Origin: Rudaea sp.
GTDB lineage: Bacteria > Pseudomonadota > Gammaproteobacteria > Xanthomonadales > Rhodanobacteraceae
DNA length: 45,211 bases
NCBI GenBank assembly: GCA_025451955.1
Contig: JANWJJ010000067.1
Location: 1 to 45,211 of the forward strand
Direction: 5' to 3'
Within the stretch, counting starts at the first letter, position 1. Each line of letters begins with the position of its first letter. Positions 17,270 to 27,715 of this stretch are shown one piece after another. The notes below the pieces were generated by a model. It was not told the DNA's origin. It saw nothing but the letters and a program-made list of their open reading frames with translations, and searched no databases. The position numbers and the translations under genes are program-made.

Positions 17270-18298
17270 TCAACCGCCGCCGAATGGATTGCGCAACCGC
17301 GCCAGGATGGCGCCGCGGCCGGTGTCGCGGGTTGGCGCTTCCGCGGTCGCCGTGCCTTCGGTCTCGATGTAGCCGATCGCATTGTAGGCGTTGGTGAAGT
17401 CGATCACGTCGGGCAGGGTGGCGCCGCTTTGTTCGGCGACTTCAGTCAATGTCGCCGGCTGCTTCATCATCACCGTGGCAATGCGGAAGTGCTTGGGAAA
17501 TTCGCGCTCGATCTGCGGCCAACGCGACAATTTATACTTTGCATTGATATCCATGCCGGGCGCGGGGTGGCCATTCGAGCCGAGTGCATGGCAGAGCCAA
17601 AGCAGTCGCGCATAGGGCTGCGTCTTGCCGGCGGCCTGGATTTTCGCAAGGCCTGCCGTATCGAGCGGCTGCCAGTCGTCGGGCGTGATCGTGCGCGTGC
17701 AGTAGCCGGCAAGCGAACGCAGGCTGCCATCGGCATGAAAGGTTCTTGCGCCGGGATCAAGCACGAGTTCCGGTGCGCCGGAATCGCGCAAACTTACCGG
17801 CGCACTCAAGGCGCCGCCGGCCAGCCAGTCGGACAGGCGCCGCTCGCGTGGCGGTTCGGGCGCGGGCATCGGTGTGGGTTCCGGCGCTGGCGGGGCCGGC
17901 GTCGTTGCGGTCTTTGCTGCCGGTGCGCGCTTGGCGATTGGTGCGACGGCCGCAGGCTCGGGGATCGGCGCCAATTCCGGCCGGTCGGGTACGTTGGCGC
18001 TGATGCTGTCGAGTACCTCGATCAGATTTCCGACAGTGAGCGGCTTGTGCAAAACCGGCCCCGATTCGCTGGCCTGCGGATGTTCGGTGAACATGATTAC
18101 GGGCCGTGCCATGCTCTGCGCGCGCAGCCAGTCCATGTGGCCGTAGACGGTATCGATATCGATGATGAGCAAGTCGGCATCGGCGTCGGCGTGAAGCCGC
18201 CAGGCCGAATTCAGACTTGACGCCGCTTGTTCCAAGAGCCCGCGCAGCAACGCCGCGTCATCTTCGCTAGCGCCCTGCAGCGCCAAACGTCTGGTCAT
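17270..18298 (-). CDS. Receiver-like protein with conserved C-terminal domain, paralogue 1 (function unknown)
   Basis: 342 residues; I do not recognise a named family. The first ~105 residues look like a response-regulator receiver: a DLLIID strand with Asp47 in the phospho-acceptor position, Thr71 (MFTE) and Lys85 (HKPL). The acidic pair after strand 1 is poorly placed. A Pro/Ala-rich linker (~120-165) leads to a C-terminal region (~185-325) that is clearly homologous to the neighbour and has a helix-rich, winged-helix-like end (TLTEVAEQSGATLPDVIDF). The protein ends RGAILARLRNPFGGG. The start is chosen for GGTGGA upstream. It could be a signalling or scaffold protein; no DNA-binding claim can be supported. 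Confidence 0.75.
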   Translation of the reverse strand: MTRRLALQGASEDDAALLRGLLEQAASSLNSAWRLHADADADLLIIDIDTVYGHMDWLRAQSMARPVIMFTEHPQASESGPVLHKPLTVGNLIEVLDSISANVPDRPELAPIPEPAAVAPIAKRAPAAKTATTPAPPAPEPTPMPAPEPPRERRLSDWLAGGALSAPVSLRDSGAPELVLDPGARTFHADGSLRSLAGYCTRTITPDDWQPLDTAGLAKIQAAGKTQPYARLLWLCHALGSNGHPAPGMDINAKYKLSRWPQIEREFPKHFRIATVMMKQPATLTEVAEQSGATLPDVIDFTNAYNAIGYIETEGTATAEAPTRDTGRGAILARLRNPFGGG

Positions 18299-18432
18299 AA
18301 ATCCACCCTGTGAGTATCGTGATTCTTTGCGTATCCGCGTCGCCAAAATGAATAAGCTGGCGCGGGCATCCGCGAATTGTCGCCTATTCCGCTACCGGGT
18401 CAAGCGACATTGCGATGACGGCGACCGGCGAC

Positions 18433-19668
18433 TCAGGTTTTGCCGAACGGTTTGCGCAGCCGCGCCAGCAATCCGCCGCGTTCAGGCTCGGTGTGTCGCG
18501 GCAGGCGGCGCTCGACTTCGATCAGGCCAATCGCATCCCAGGCGTTGATCGCATCGAAGACTTCGGTCATCGTGGTGCGGCTTGCCGTGGCGATTTCATT
18601 GAGCTTTGCCGGTGCGGCCAGGGCTTCGGCGATACGGACAAGTCCCGGGAAGTCGGGCTCGATTTGCGGGGAATGCTTGAGTTTGTAGCGGCCGCCGGGA
18701 TCAAGATGCGAGGCAAGACGGCCGCCGGAACGCACCAGTGTGTCCAGCCAGATCAGACGCGGGTACGGCTGCGCCCGCTGTTCGGCGCGTAAACGCGCGA
18801 GTTCCTGGCTGGTGACCGGGCGCCACGCCGAGTGCGGCAGATCCTGCGTGCAGTAAGGCATCAGCGCGCGCAGTTTGGCCGCTGTGTGGAAGGCTTTTTC
18901 TTTCGGATCGAGGGTCAGCTCTGGCGCGCCTTCCAGAACGATGCTGGCCGGTCCGCCGAGCAGGTTGCCGCGCAGATAGTCGCGCAGGACATGCTTGCCG
19001 CGATCGGTAGGCGGGCCGTGCTTGACCGGCGGGCCGATATTGATGCCTTCGGGCTTGCTCGGTTTGCGGAAGGCATCGGTCGAATCGGCGATGCGCCGGT
19101 CGCCGCGCGCCGATGTCGCCAGCGTGCTCTCGAACGAGGTGTTTTCGTCGATCTGCGTTGGCACCGCAAACATGGGCTTGGCGCTTTCGCTGTCAGGCTG
19201 GAGCAGTTCGTCGAGTCCCGGTGCGGGGTTGTTTTCGCGTTGACGCGAGCGCGCTTCGGCGGCTTCGTCGTCCTCGAGTTCGAATTCCGGATTCAAGGCA
19301 TCGAGATCGTAGAAATCGTCATTGCGCTGCACAACCGGCGCGTCCAGATCGACGGTGGTCCCAGTCGTGCCATTGAGTATCGCAATCAGGCTTTCGGTCT
19401 TCAGCGGCTTGGTCAGGCGCAATTCGCCATCGCGCAGAGGCGTGCTTTCGCTGAACACGACACAGCGGCGGCCACCGCTGAAGGCGCGGTTGCGTGCTAT
19501 CTGTCCGGGCAGCGCATCGGGCTCGACGATGAGCAGGTCGGCATTTTCTTCGGAACCCCAGCGCCAGCGATGTTCGAGCTGGCCGGCGGCCATGCGCAGG
19601 AGCAGACGCAGGTGCGCCGTGTCTTCTTCGCTGATGCCGATGACAGCCAGATATTTTTCGCGTGTCAC
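18433..19668 (-). CDS. Receiver-like protein with conserved C-terminal domain, paralogue 2 (function unknown)
   Basis: 411 residues, tandem paralogue of the next gene. The receiver-like N-terminus has Glu49 where the phospho-acceptor Asp should be (DLLIVE), and keeps Ser73 and Lys87 (TKPL). A long acidic, probably disordered linker (~105-225) follows. The C-terminal domain shares with the paralogue LDP...FH, PYCT, QPY.RL.WL and YKL...PQIE.DFP, and the closing peptide RGGLLARLRKPFG. The start is a GTG with GGGAG upstream. Glu in place of Asp suggests a non-phosphorylated or constitutively active-like form. Function unknown; a division of labour between the two copies is inferred. Confidence 0.78.
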   Translation of the reverse strand: MTREKYLAVIGISEEDTAHLRLLLRMAAGQLEHRWRWGSEENADLLIVEPDALPGQIARNRAFSGGRRCVVFSESTPLRDGELRLTKPLKTESLIAILNGTTGTTVDLDAPVVQRNDDFYDLDALNPEFELEDDEAAEARSRQRENNPAPGLDELLQPDSESAKPMFAVPTQIDENTSFESTLATSARGDRRIADSTDAFRKPSKPEGINIGPPVKHGPPTDRGKHVLRDYLRGNLLGGPASIVLEGAPELTLDPKEKAFHTAAKLRALMPYCTQDLPHSAWRPVTSQELARLRAEQRAQPYPRLIWLDTLVRSGGRLASHLDPGGRYKLKHSPQIEPDFPGLVRIAEALAAPAKLNEIATASRTTMTEVFDAINAWDAIGLIEVERRLPRHTEPERGGLLARLRKPFGKT

Positions 19669-19765
19669 AAACCGCTCCCTCGACAGCCGTCATGCGACGG
19701 CGGCATGTGCCGGATCATGCCGAAGCATACTTCAAAAATGCTGCATGTGGGGCCGAATTCCGGTC

Positions 19766-21586
19766 TCAGGCGATCAATGCCGGTGTCGCCGAGGTTGCGT
19801 TCACATTCGCGGCGTCCGCGTGGCGCGATTGCTGCTGCATTGTCCACAGCGCGGCGTAACGGCCGTTGTGGGCGAGCAGGCTCGCGTGGCTGCCGCGTTC
19901 GACGATGCGGCCATGCTCGAGCACGATGATTTCGTCCGCATCGACGATGGTCGACAGCCGATGCGCGATGATCAGGGTGGTGCGTTCGCGCGCGATGTCG
20001 GTCAGTTCGCCCTGGATGATTTTTTCGGTGCGTGTATCCAGTGCGCTGGTGGCCTCGTCGAACACCAGGATGGCCGGGTTCTTCAGCAGGGTGCGCGCGA
20101 TCGCCACGCGCTGTTTTTCGCCGCCGGACAATTTCAATCCGCGTTCGCCGACGCTGGTGTCGTAAGCTTGCGGCAAGCTGTGGATGAAATCGTGGATGTG
20201 CGCCGAGCGCGCCGCGGCCACGACTTCCTCGCGCGTTGCGTCCGGACGCCCGTAGGCGATGTTGTAATAGATCGTGTCGTTGAACAGCACCGTATCCTGC
20301 GGCACAATGCCGATGGCCGCGCGCAACGAATCCTGCGTCACTTCGCGAATATCCTGATCGTCGATCAGGATGCGTCCGCCGCTGACGTCGTAGAAACGGT
20401 AGAGCAGGCGTGCCAGCGTGGATTTGCCCGCGCCGGTGGTGCCGACCACGGCGATGGTCTTGCCCGGAGGAATATAAAAATCCACATCGTGCAAAATGCT
20501 GCGTTGTGGATCGTAGTGAAACGACACCTGCTCGAAGCGCACCGCGCCGCCGCGAACGGTCAGCGATTTGGCGTCCGGCGCATCACGCACTTCCTGCGGT
20601 TCGTCGAGCAGGCCGAACATGCGTTCGATATTGATCAGCGCCTGCTTCACTTCGCGATAGACCATGCCGAGATAATTGAGCGGTATCGCAAGCTGGATCA
20701 GGAAGGCGTTGATCATGACCAGATCGCCGATGGTCAGCGTGCCGGCCACCACGCCCGCCGATGCGCGCCAGAGCAGCAGGGTCAAGCCGGTGGCGACGAT
20801 GCCGGCCTGGCCGATATTGAGTACGGCGAGCGATTTCAGGCTCTTGACCGTAGCTTCTTCGTATTGCCGCAAGGCGACGTCGAAACGCGCCAGTTCGTGG
20901 CGCTCGTTGCCGAAGTATTTGACGGTTTCGTAATTGAGCAATGAATCGACCGAGCGTGCGTTGGCCTCGGTGTCTGCCTCGTTCTTGGCGCGGTAATAGC
21001 GCAGGCGCCATTCAGTGACCGAAAACGTGAACACGATGTAGGTGACGATCGTAGTTAGCGTGATCAGCGCGAAGCCCCAGTCGTAGCGCACGATCAGAAA
21101 GGTGGAAATCAGCGTGATCTCGAACAGCGTCGGCAGGATTGTATAGATCGTCCAGTCCAGCAAATCCGATACCGACACCATGCCGCGCTCGACATCGCGC
21201 GATACGCCACCGGTGCGGCGATCGAGATGGAAACGCAGCGACAAGGCGTGCAGATGCGAAAATACTCGCAGCGTGATTTCGCGCGAAGTGCGCGCCAGCA
21301 CGCGTGCGAACACCACCTGGCGCAGTTCCTGGAACAGCGAGGTCGACAGTCGCAGCGCGCCGTAGGCGAACAGCAGCAGGACCGGAATCGTCAGCAATTG
21401 CGTTTTCAGATCGAGTCCGTCGACCAGATGCTTGAGCACCACCGGCACGCCGATGTTGGCCAGTTTGGCCGCGACCAGAAGCAGCAAAGCCAGCAAGACG
21501 CGCCAGTGGTAATGCCAGACATAAGGCAACAGGCGGCGCAAGGTCGCGGACGTGGTGGTGGAAGGCGAAGTCACGGTTCCGGGCAT
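19766..21586 (-). CDS. Atm1-type ABC exporter (fused permease and ATPase)
   Basis: Half-size ABC exporter of 606 residues: a six-helix membrane domain (~20-320) and a nucleotide-binding domain. Walker A is GTTGAGKST, the signature LSGGEKQRVAIAR, and Walker B ILVFDEATSALD. Membrane-domain sequence (TSREITLRVFSHLHALSLRFH, NYETVKYFGNERHE) is typical of the Atm1/HMT1 branch rather than MsbA. Atm1-like proteins export glutathione-linked or sulfur-containing compounds and help in metal tolerance; the substrate here is not evident. It is divergent from the DUF4399-type gene, with a 91-base shared upstream region. Confidence 0.93.
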   Translation of the reverse strand: MPGTVTSPSTTTSATLRRLLPYVWHYHWRVLLALLLLVAAKLANIGVPVVLKHLVDGLDLKTQLLTIPVLLLFAYGALRLSTSLFQELRQVVFARVLARTSREITLRVFSHLHALSLRFHLDRRTGGVSRDVERGMVSVSDLLDWTIYTILPTLFEITLISTFLIVRYDWGFALITLTTIVTYIVFTFSVTEWRLRYYRAKNEADTEANARSVDSLLNYETVKYFGNERHELARFDVALRQYEEATVKSLKSLAVLNIGQAGIVATGLTLLLWRASAGVVAGTLTIGDLVMINAFLIQLAIPLNYLGMVYREVKQALINIERMFGLLDEPQEVRDAPDAKSLTVRGGAVRFEQVSFHYDPQRSILHDVDFYIPPGKTIAVVGTTGAGKSTLARLLYRFYDVSGGRILIDDQDIREVTQDSLRAAIGIVPQDTVLFNDTIYYNIAYGRPDATREEVVAAARSAHIHDFIHSLPQAYDTSVGERGLKLSGGEKQRVAIARTLLKNPAILVFDEATSALDTRTEKIIQGELTDIARERTTLIIAHRLSTIVDADEIIVLEHGRIVERGSHASLLAHNGRYAALWTMQQQSRHADAANVNATSATPALIA

Positions 21587-21677
21587 CGTGTTGAAATGGG
21601 GACAATTATGGACTGCGCAAGCCGATTCGGTGCGACCGGCGTATCATCTTGAATCCCGCAACGAACGGAGACAGCAT

Positions 21678-22127
21678 ATGCGTCGCGCAGCTCTCATCGT
21701 ATTCGGATTTGCCCTGATCAGCGGCATCGCTCTCGCGCAGGCGGCGGCCAGTCCCGCCGCGCCAACCCGGCCCAAGGCGCCGCATGGTGCGAAAGTATTC
21801 ATCATCTCGCCCCGCAATGGCGCAACTGTCGGCGAGGACGTGTTGGTGAAGTTCGGCGTCAAGCACATCACCGTCGCGCCCGCGACCGACACCGCGCCGA
21901 ACACCGGGCATCATCATCTGTTGATCGACGCGCAGGAATTGCCGCCGCTGGATGCGCCGATCCCGAACGATGCCATGCACAAGCATTACGGCAAGGGCCA
22001 GACCCAGGACACGATTCATCTGACGCCCGGCGATCACACCCTGCAACTGGATTTCGCCGATTACGCGCACATGCAATTCGATCCGCCGATCGTGTCGCGT
22101 AAGATCACGGTGCATGTGAAGCCGTAG
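21678..22127 (+). CDS. Periplasmic DUF4399-type protein
   Basis: 149 residues with a cleavable signal peptide (ALISGIALAQAAA). The mature part has the DUF4399 pattern: VFIISPRNGATV near the start, TGHHHLLID in the middle and LTPGDHTLQLDFADYAH before the end. Histidines cluster in the HHH motif, so metal binding is possible but unproven. The ATG at 21678 has GGAG nine bases upstream; the longer open frame is not needed. Function of the family is unknown. Confidence 0.85.
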   Translation: MRRAALIVFGFALISGIALAQAAASPAAPTRPKAPHGAKVFIISPRNGATVGEDVLVKFGVKHITVAPATDTAPNTGHHHLLIDAQELPPLDAPIPNDAMHKHYGKGQTQDTIHLTPGDHTLQLDFADYAHMQFDPPIVSRKITVHVKP

Positions 22128-22147
22128 CTGAATACGAAATCGAAAAA

Positions 22148-22178
22148 ACCGGCGCTGCGCGATCTTGCAAACGCCGGT
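22148..22178. other. Hairpin between the DUF4399-type gene and lon
   Basis: ACCGGCG (22148-22154) pairs perfectly with CGCCGGT (22172-22178) around a 17-base loop. On the plus strand it follows an A-run and has no T-run after it. Read on the minus strand it is followed by six T residues, but no minus-strand gene ends here. It may weakly reduce read-through into lon. Confidence 0.35.
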
Positions 22179-22259
22179 ATCGTCCTCACTTGACGAACTT
22201 GCCGCGTGCGATCACGCTGCAAGCGCCCCGTCTTTTTGCCTCGCAATCTGGAACCGAGA

Positions 22260-24725
<2,466 letters not shown>

Positions 24726-25027
24726 GCATCGGCAGGGAGCGGCTCGTCCGCTCCCATGCAAATTCCTCTCCATGGTGTCAAGCGGAAATCCCGCAAAATT
24801 TCGCTGCGGCCGGTTATTCGCAAATTTGCGCTAACCCGCACCACGTCTTGTATTGCGCCGGATCATGGCGGCTGGTATAAAGTCTGCGCCGCGATCCAGG
24901 AGACTGCCAAGTCCAGGCGATCGCGGGGTCGCAAGTCGAGTACAGGTCCGATGCGAAATCGGACCGGCGCTTGGTTCGCACACTTGCCACGAATTGCTGT
25001 CGCTGATTCCGTCCGGGAGAGAGATAA
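24726..25027 (+). promoter_or_regulatory. lon-hupB intergenic region with hupB promoter, palindromes and leader hairpin
   Basis: This 302-base gap holds no gene. After lon comes an 8-bp perfect hairpin (24735-24742 with 24748-24755) without a T-run. Two AT-rich palindromic sites follow: CGCAAAATTTCG (24792-24803, imperfect) and CGCAAATTTGCG (24819-24830, perfect). The hupB promoter is TTGCGC (24853-24858), a 17-base spacer and TATAAA (24876-24881). The transcript would have a leader of about 140 bases containing an 8-bp hairpin, GGTCCGAT (24945-24952) with ATCGGACC (24958-24965). The palindromes sit just before the -35, where an activator or repressor could bind. Confidence 0.65.
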
Positions 25028-25300
25028 ATGAATAAAGCTGAATTTATTGCTGCTGTGTCCGATGCCGCCGGTTTGACCAAAGTGGAAGGCGGCAAGGCCG
25101 TCGAAGCGGTCATCGAAACCGTCAAGAAAGCGCTGAAGAAGGGCGATACCATTTCCCTCGTGGGATTCGGTACGTTCATCGTGCGCAAGCGCGCTGCGCG
25201 CACCGGGCGCAATCCGCGCACCGGTCAGCAGATCAAGATCAAGGCCTCGAAGAATCCGTCCTTCAAGGCTGGCAAAGCGTTGAAAGATGCCATAAACTAA
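25028..25300 (+). CDS. hupB: DNA-binding protein HU-beta
   Basis: Nucleoid protein of 90 residues, full length. It shows the N-terminal helices (MNKAEFIAAVSDAAGLTK), the VGFGTF strand and the DNA-embracing arm with RxGRNPxTGxxIKI, ending in AGKALKDAIN. GGGAGAGAGAT precedes the start. The gene sits between lon and two tRNA genes and has its own promoter with a long leader. A tRNA begins only 20 bases after the stop, so read-through from hupB into the tRNAs is plausible. Confidence 0.98.
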   Translation: MNKAEFIAAVSDAAGLTKVEGGKAVEAVIETVKKALKKGDTISLVGFGTFIVRKRAARTGRNPRTGQQIKIKASKNPSFKAGKALKDAIN

Positions 25301-25320
25301 CGCGCTTTTCGCTGCGGTAA

Positions 25321-25395
25321 GGGTGCTTAGCTCAGCGGTAGAGCGTCGCCTTTACACGGCGAGGGTCGGGGGTTCGAAACCCTCAGCACCCACCA
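25321..25395 (+). tRNA. tRNA-Val (anticodon UAC)
   Basis: Full cloverleaf: acceptor GGGTGCT with AGCACCC, D-arm GCTC/GAGC, anticodon stem TCGCC/GGCGA around loop TTTACAC (anticodon TAC), T-arm GGGGG-TTCGAAA-CCCTC with one G-U pair, discriminator A and encoded CCA. Confidence 0.97.
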
Positions 25396-25419
25396 GTGCT
25401 TGATGCGGGTCATTCCGCA

Positions 25420-25447
25420 GGAAGTCCGGCCACCGGGGCGGACTTCC
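25420..25447 (+). other. Hairpin between the two tRNA genes
   Basis: GGAAGTCCG (25420-25428) pairs perfectly with CGGACTTCC (25439-25447) around a 10-base loop. It lies in the 64-base spacer of the tRNA pair and may mark a processing site of a joint precursor. It has no T-run, so it is not a terminator. Confidence 0.4.
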
Positions 25448-25459
25448 GATGAAAAACGC

Positions 25460-25536
25460 GGAGTGGTAGTTCAGCTGGTTAGAATACCGGCCTGTCACGC
25501 CGGGGGTCGCGGGTTCGAGTCCCGTCCACTCCGCCA
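25460..25536 (+). tRNA. tRNA-Asp (anticodon GUC)
   Basis: Full cloverleaf: acceptor GGAGTGG with CCACTCC, D-arm with the GCTGGTTA loop, anticodon stem CCGGC/GCCGG around CTGTCAC (anticodon GTC), T-arm GCGGG-TTCGAGT-CCCGT, discriminator G and encoded CCA. Confidence 0.97.
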
Positions 25537-25538
25537 CG

Positions 25539-25645
25539 TTTTTTGCAAGGGCGCCGTAAAGGCGCCCTTGCTTTTTACAAGGATGCCGCGCCGTAGAGGT
25601 ACCTTGTTTTTTGCAAGGATGCTGCGCCGTAGAGGCGCCCTTGTT
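25539..25645 (+). repeat. Three tandem terminator-like units
   Basis: The terminator unit is followed by two diverged copies of about 36-38 bases (roughly 25572-25607 and 25608-25645). Each copy has a T-run, a CAAGG arm, the core GCGCCGTAGAGG (GCGCCGTAAAGG in unit 1) and a CCTTG arm. Units 2 and 3 have interrupted stems. They lie between tRNA-Asp and ppiD and probably arose by slippage or duplication of the terminator. Confidence 0.75.
25545..25576 (+). terminator. Intrinsic terminator of the tRNA-Val/tRNA-Asp transcript
   Basis: An 11-bp perfect stem (25545-25555 with 25561-25571) with loop GTAAA is followed by TTTTT, nine bases after tRNA-Asp. This is a strong rho-independent terminator. 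It is also the first of three related repeat units. Confidence 0.9.
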
Positions 25646-25704
25646 TCTTGTGACATCGCCACGGCGCTGGTCGCGCCGACTACAACGGGTTCGGGCAACG
25701 ATCA

Positions 25705-27612
25705 ATGCAGCAGAAAACTCTTCACGAAAAATTTTCCGGTCCGATCGCCAAAGGTGTGCTCGGCGTCATCGGCGTCATCTTCGGCGGCTTTTTCGGCATT
25801 CCCTACTACAACACGGTTACTGCGACGTATGTGGCCAAGGTCGACGGCCACGATATCTCGCAGCAGGATTTCCGCGAGCGCTACGAGTCGTACCGCGCGC
25901 AGACGCAAAAAATGTACGGTCAGCAATTCGATGCGCAGGCGTTCGATACGCCCGAGCGCAAGCGCGAAATGCTCGATCAGATGATCAACGAGCAGTTGTT
26001 GCTCGATGCCAACGATAAACTCGGCGCAGTGGTTCCGGCAAAGCAGGTCTTCGACCAAATCGCCAGCTACCCGGCGTTTCAGGTCGACGGCAAGTTCGAT
26101 CCCGACCAGTACCGCATGCTGCTGGCTGAACAACGCAAGACGCCGCTGGAATTTCAGGAGAGCGTTCGTCACGATCTGGCTTTGCGTGAATTGCTTGGAC
26201 AACTGGCCCAGGGCAGCGTCGTTACCGAGGCAGAAGTCACCGACTATCTGCGCCTGCGCGATCAGACCCGCGATTTTCGTTTTCTGAAACTCGACAAGCC
26301 GACGACCGATGTGCAAGTCGCCGATGCCGACATCGAGGCGTACTACAAGGCGCATGGCGATCAGTTCATGACGCCGGAGAAAGTCTCGCTCGATTATGTC
26401 GAACTCGATGCCGCCAAGATGCAGGTTGCCGACAAGGTCGATGATGCGACCCTGAAGCAGCAGTACGAAACGCAGAAGTCGCATTACGTTGCTCCGGAAC
26501 AACGTCTGGCCTCGCACATCCTGATCAAGGTGGCCAAGAACGCCGATGCGGCTGCGCAGAAGGCGGCGCTGGCCAAGGCGCAGGAGATCGACAAGCAGGC
26601 AAAATCCGGCAAGGATTTCGCGGCATTGGCGAAAGCGGATTCGGACGATCTCGGCTCGAAGGCCCAGGGCGGCGATCTGGGCTGGCTCGAGAAAGGTGTG
26701 ACAGATCCTGCGTTCGAGAGCGCATTGTTCGCGATGAAGAAGGGTGATATTTCCGATCCGGTAAAGTCGGACGAGGGTTATCACATCATCGAATTGCGCG
26801 ATGTCAAACCGGAGCAGGTACGCAGTTTCGACGAGGTCAAGGCGGAACTCGCCAAGAAGTATCTCGAAGGCGAACACGAGCGCGAATACAGCGATATTTC
26901 CGGCAAGCTGACCGATGCGATCTATCAGGATCCGACATCGCTGGCGCCTGCGGCGAAGACGCTGGGTCTGACGGTGCAGAAAACCGGTCTGTTCGGCCGC
27001 AACGGCGGCACCGGCATCGCCGCCAATCCGGCGGTGATCAAGGCGGCGTTTTCCAGCACCGTGCTCACCGAAGGCAACACTTCGGATCCGGTCGAACTCG
27101 GCCCGAATCATATTGTCGTGTTGCGCGTGGATCAGCACGAGAAGTCGGTGCCGAAGCCGCTGGATCAGGTGCGCGAAAACATTCGCAAAATCCTGGCCGA
27201 GCAGCAGATCGCCAAGCAGGCGAAAGACCGCGCCGGTGCGTTGTATGCGCGCCTGCAGAAGGGCGAAACCCTGGACAAGTTGGCCGACGAGCTGAAGCTC
27301 AAGCCCGAAGACGGGAAAGATATTGGCCGCAAGGCCGCGAACCTGGACGGCAAACTTGTGGCGGAAGTGTTCAAACTCGCACGGCCGCAAGCCGGCAAGC
27401 CCGAGATCGGCGAAGTGGCGCTGGCCAACGATGCCTACGCCTTGATCGTGCTCGATGCAGTCAAGGATGGCGATCCATCCAAACTCGACCCGAAAACCCG
27501 CGAAGCCGCAGGCAATCAGTTGCGTCAGGGCGCGGGCAACGAAGTCGTGCTCGGTTTCATCGCCAGTCTGCGCAAGAACGCCAAGATCGAGATCAAGGAA
27601 AGCAATATGTAA
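25705..27612 (+). CDS. ppiD: Periplasmic folding chaperone / peptidyl-prolyl isomerase PpiD
   Basis: Inner-membrane anchored SurA-like chaperone of 635 residues that helps newly exported outer-membrane proteins. One N-terminal helix (~15-36, KGVLGVIGVIFGGFFGIPYY) anchors it. A SurA_N-like helical part follows, then a single parvulin domain (~265-365) with HILIKV, GGDLGWLEKG and GYHIIEL, and a long C-terminal region. Length is normal. It follows the hupB-tRNA block. The start has no strong SD, but the next codons match the family N-terminus. The sequence ends shortly before a bidirectional terminator shared with fabI. Confidence 0.95.
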   Translation: MQQKTLHEKFSGPIAKGVLGVIGVIFGGFFGIPYYNTVTATYVAKVDGHDISQQDFRERYESYRAQTQKMYGQQFDAQAFDTPERKREMLDQMINEQLLLDANDKLGAVVPAKQVFDQIASYPAFQVDGKFDPDQYRMLLAEQRKTPLEFQESVRHDLALRELLGQLAQGSVVTEAEVTDYLRLRDQTRDFRFLKLDKPTTDVQVADADIEAYYKAHGDQFMTPEKVSLDYVELDAAKMQVADKVDDATLKQQYETQKSHYVAPEQRLASHILIKVAKNADAAAQKAALAKAQEIDKQAKSGKDFAALAKADSDDLGSKAQGGDLGWLEKGVTDPAFESALFAMKKGDISDPVKSDEGYHIIELRDVKPEQVRSFDEVKAELAKKYLEGEHEREYSDISGKLTDAIYQDPTSLAPAAKTLGLTVQKTGLFGRNGGTGIAANPAVIKAAFSSTVLTEGNTSDPVELGPNHIVVLRVDQHEKSVPKPLDQVRENIRKILAEQQIAKQAKDRAGALYARLQKGETLDKLADELKLKPEDGKDIGRKAANLDGKLVAEVFKLARPQAGKPEIGEVALANDAYALIVLDAVKDGDPSKLDPKTREAAGNQLRQGAGNEVVLGFIASLRKNAKIEIKESNM

Positions 27613-27642
27613 GCGTGGATGGCGGCTCGGTCGTCACGACAA

Positions 27643-27669
27643 AAAAAGGCCGCGTGATGCGGCCTTTTT
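27643..27669. terminator. Bidirectional intrinsic terminator between ppiD and fabI
   Basis: AAAAAGGCCGC (27643-27653), loop GTGAT, and GCGGCCTTTTT (27659-27669) form an 11-bp stem with A- and T-runs on the two sides. It can therefore terminate both convergent transcripts. Confidence 0.92.
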
Positions 27670-27715
27670 GTTACGTGGATTTCCCGGATTCGGATGCTTC
27701 ACAAATTCTCGCTTC

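Noticed and set aside
17270..19668. Classical two-component response regulators
   Set aside because: The acidic pair is misplaced, one copy lacks the acceptor Asp, no kinase is adjacent and the C-terminal domain is not a known output domain.
22128..22259. Sigma-32 heat-shock promoter before lon
   Set aside because: CTTGAC-like bases occur, but no matching CCCCAT-type -10 at the right distance was found.
25539..25645. CRISPR-like array
   Set aside because: Only three diverged units that are themselves terminator hairpins, without unique spacers or cas genes.
25352..25705. Minus-strand open frame over the tRNA genes, with GFEPPTLAV-like sequence
   Set aside because: This is the well-known false protein produced by translating tRNA genes in reverse.
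25702..27390. 562-residue minus-strand open frame
   Set aside because: Antisense to ppiD; composition only reflects the mirrored codons.
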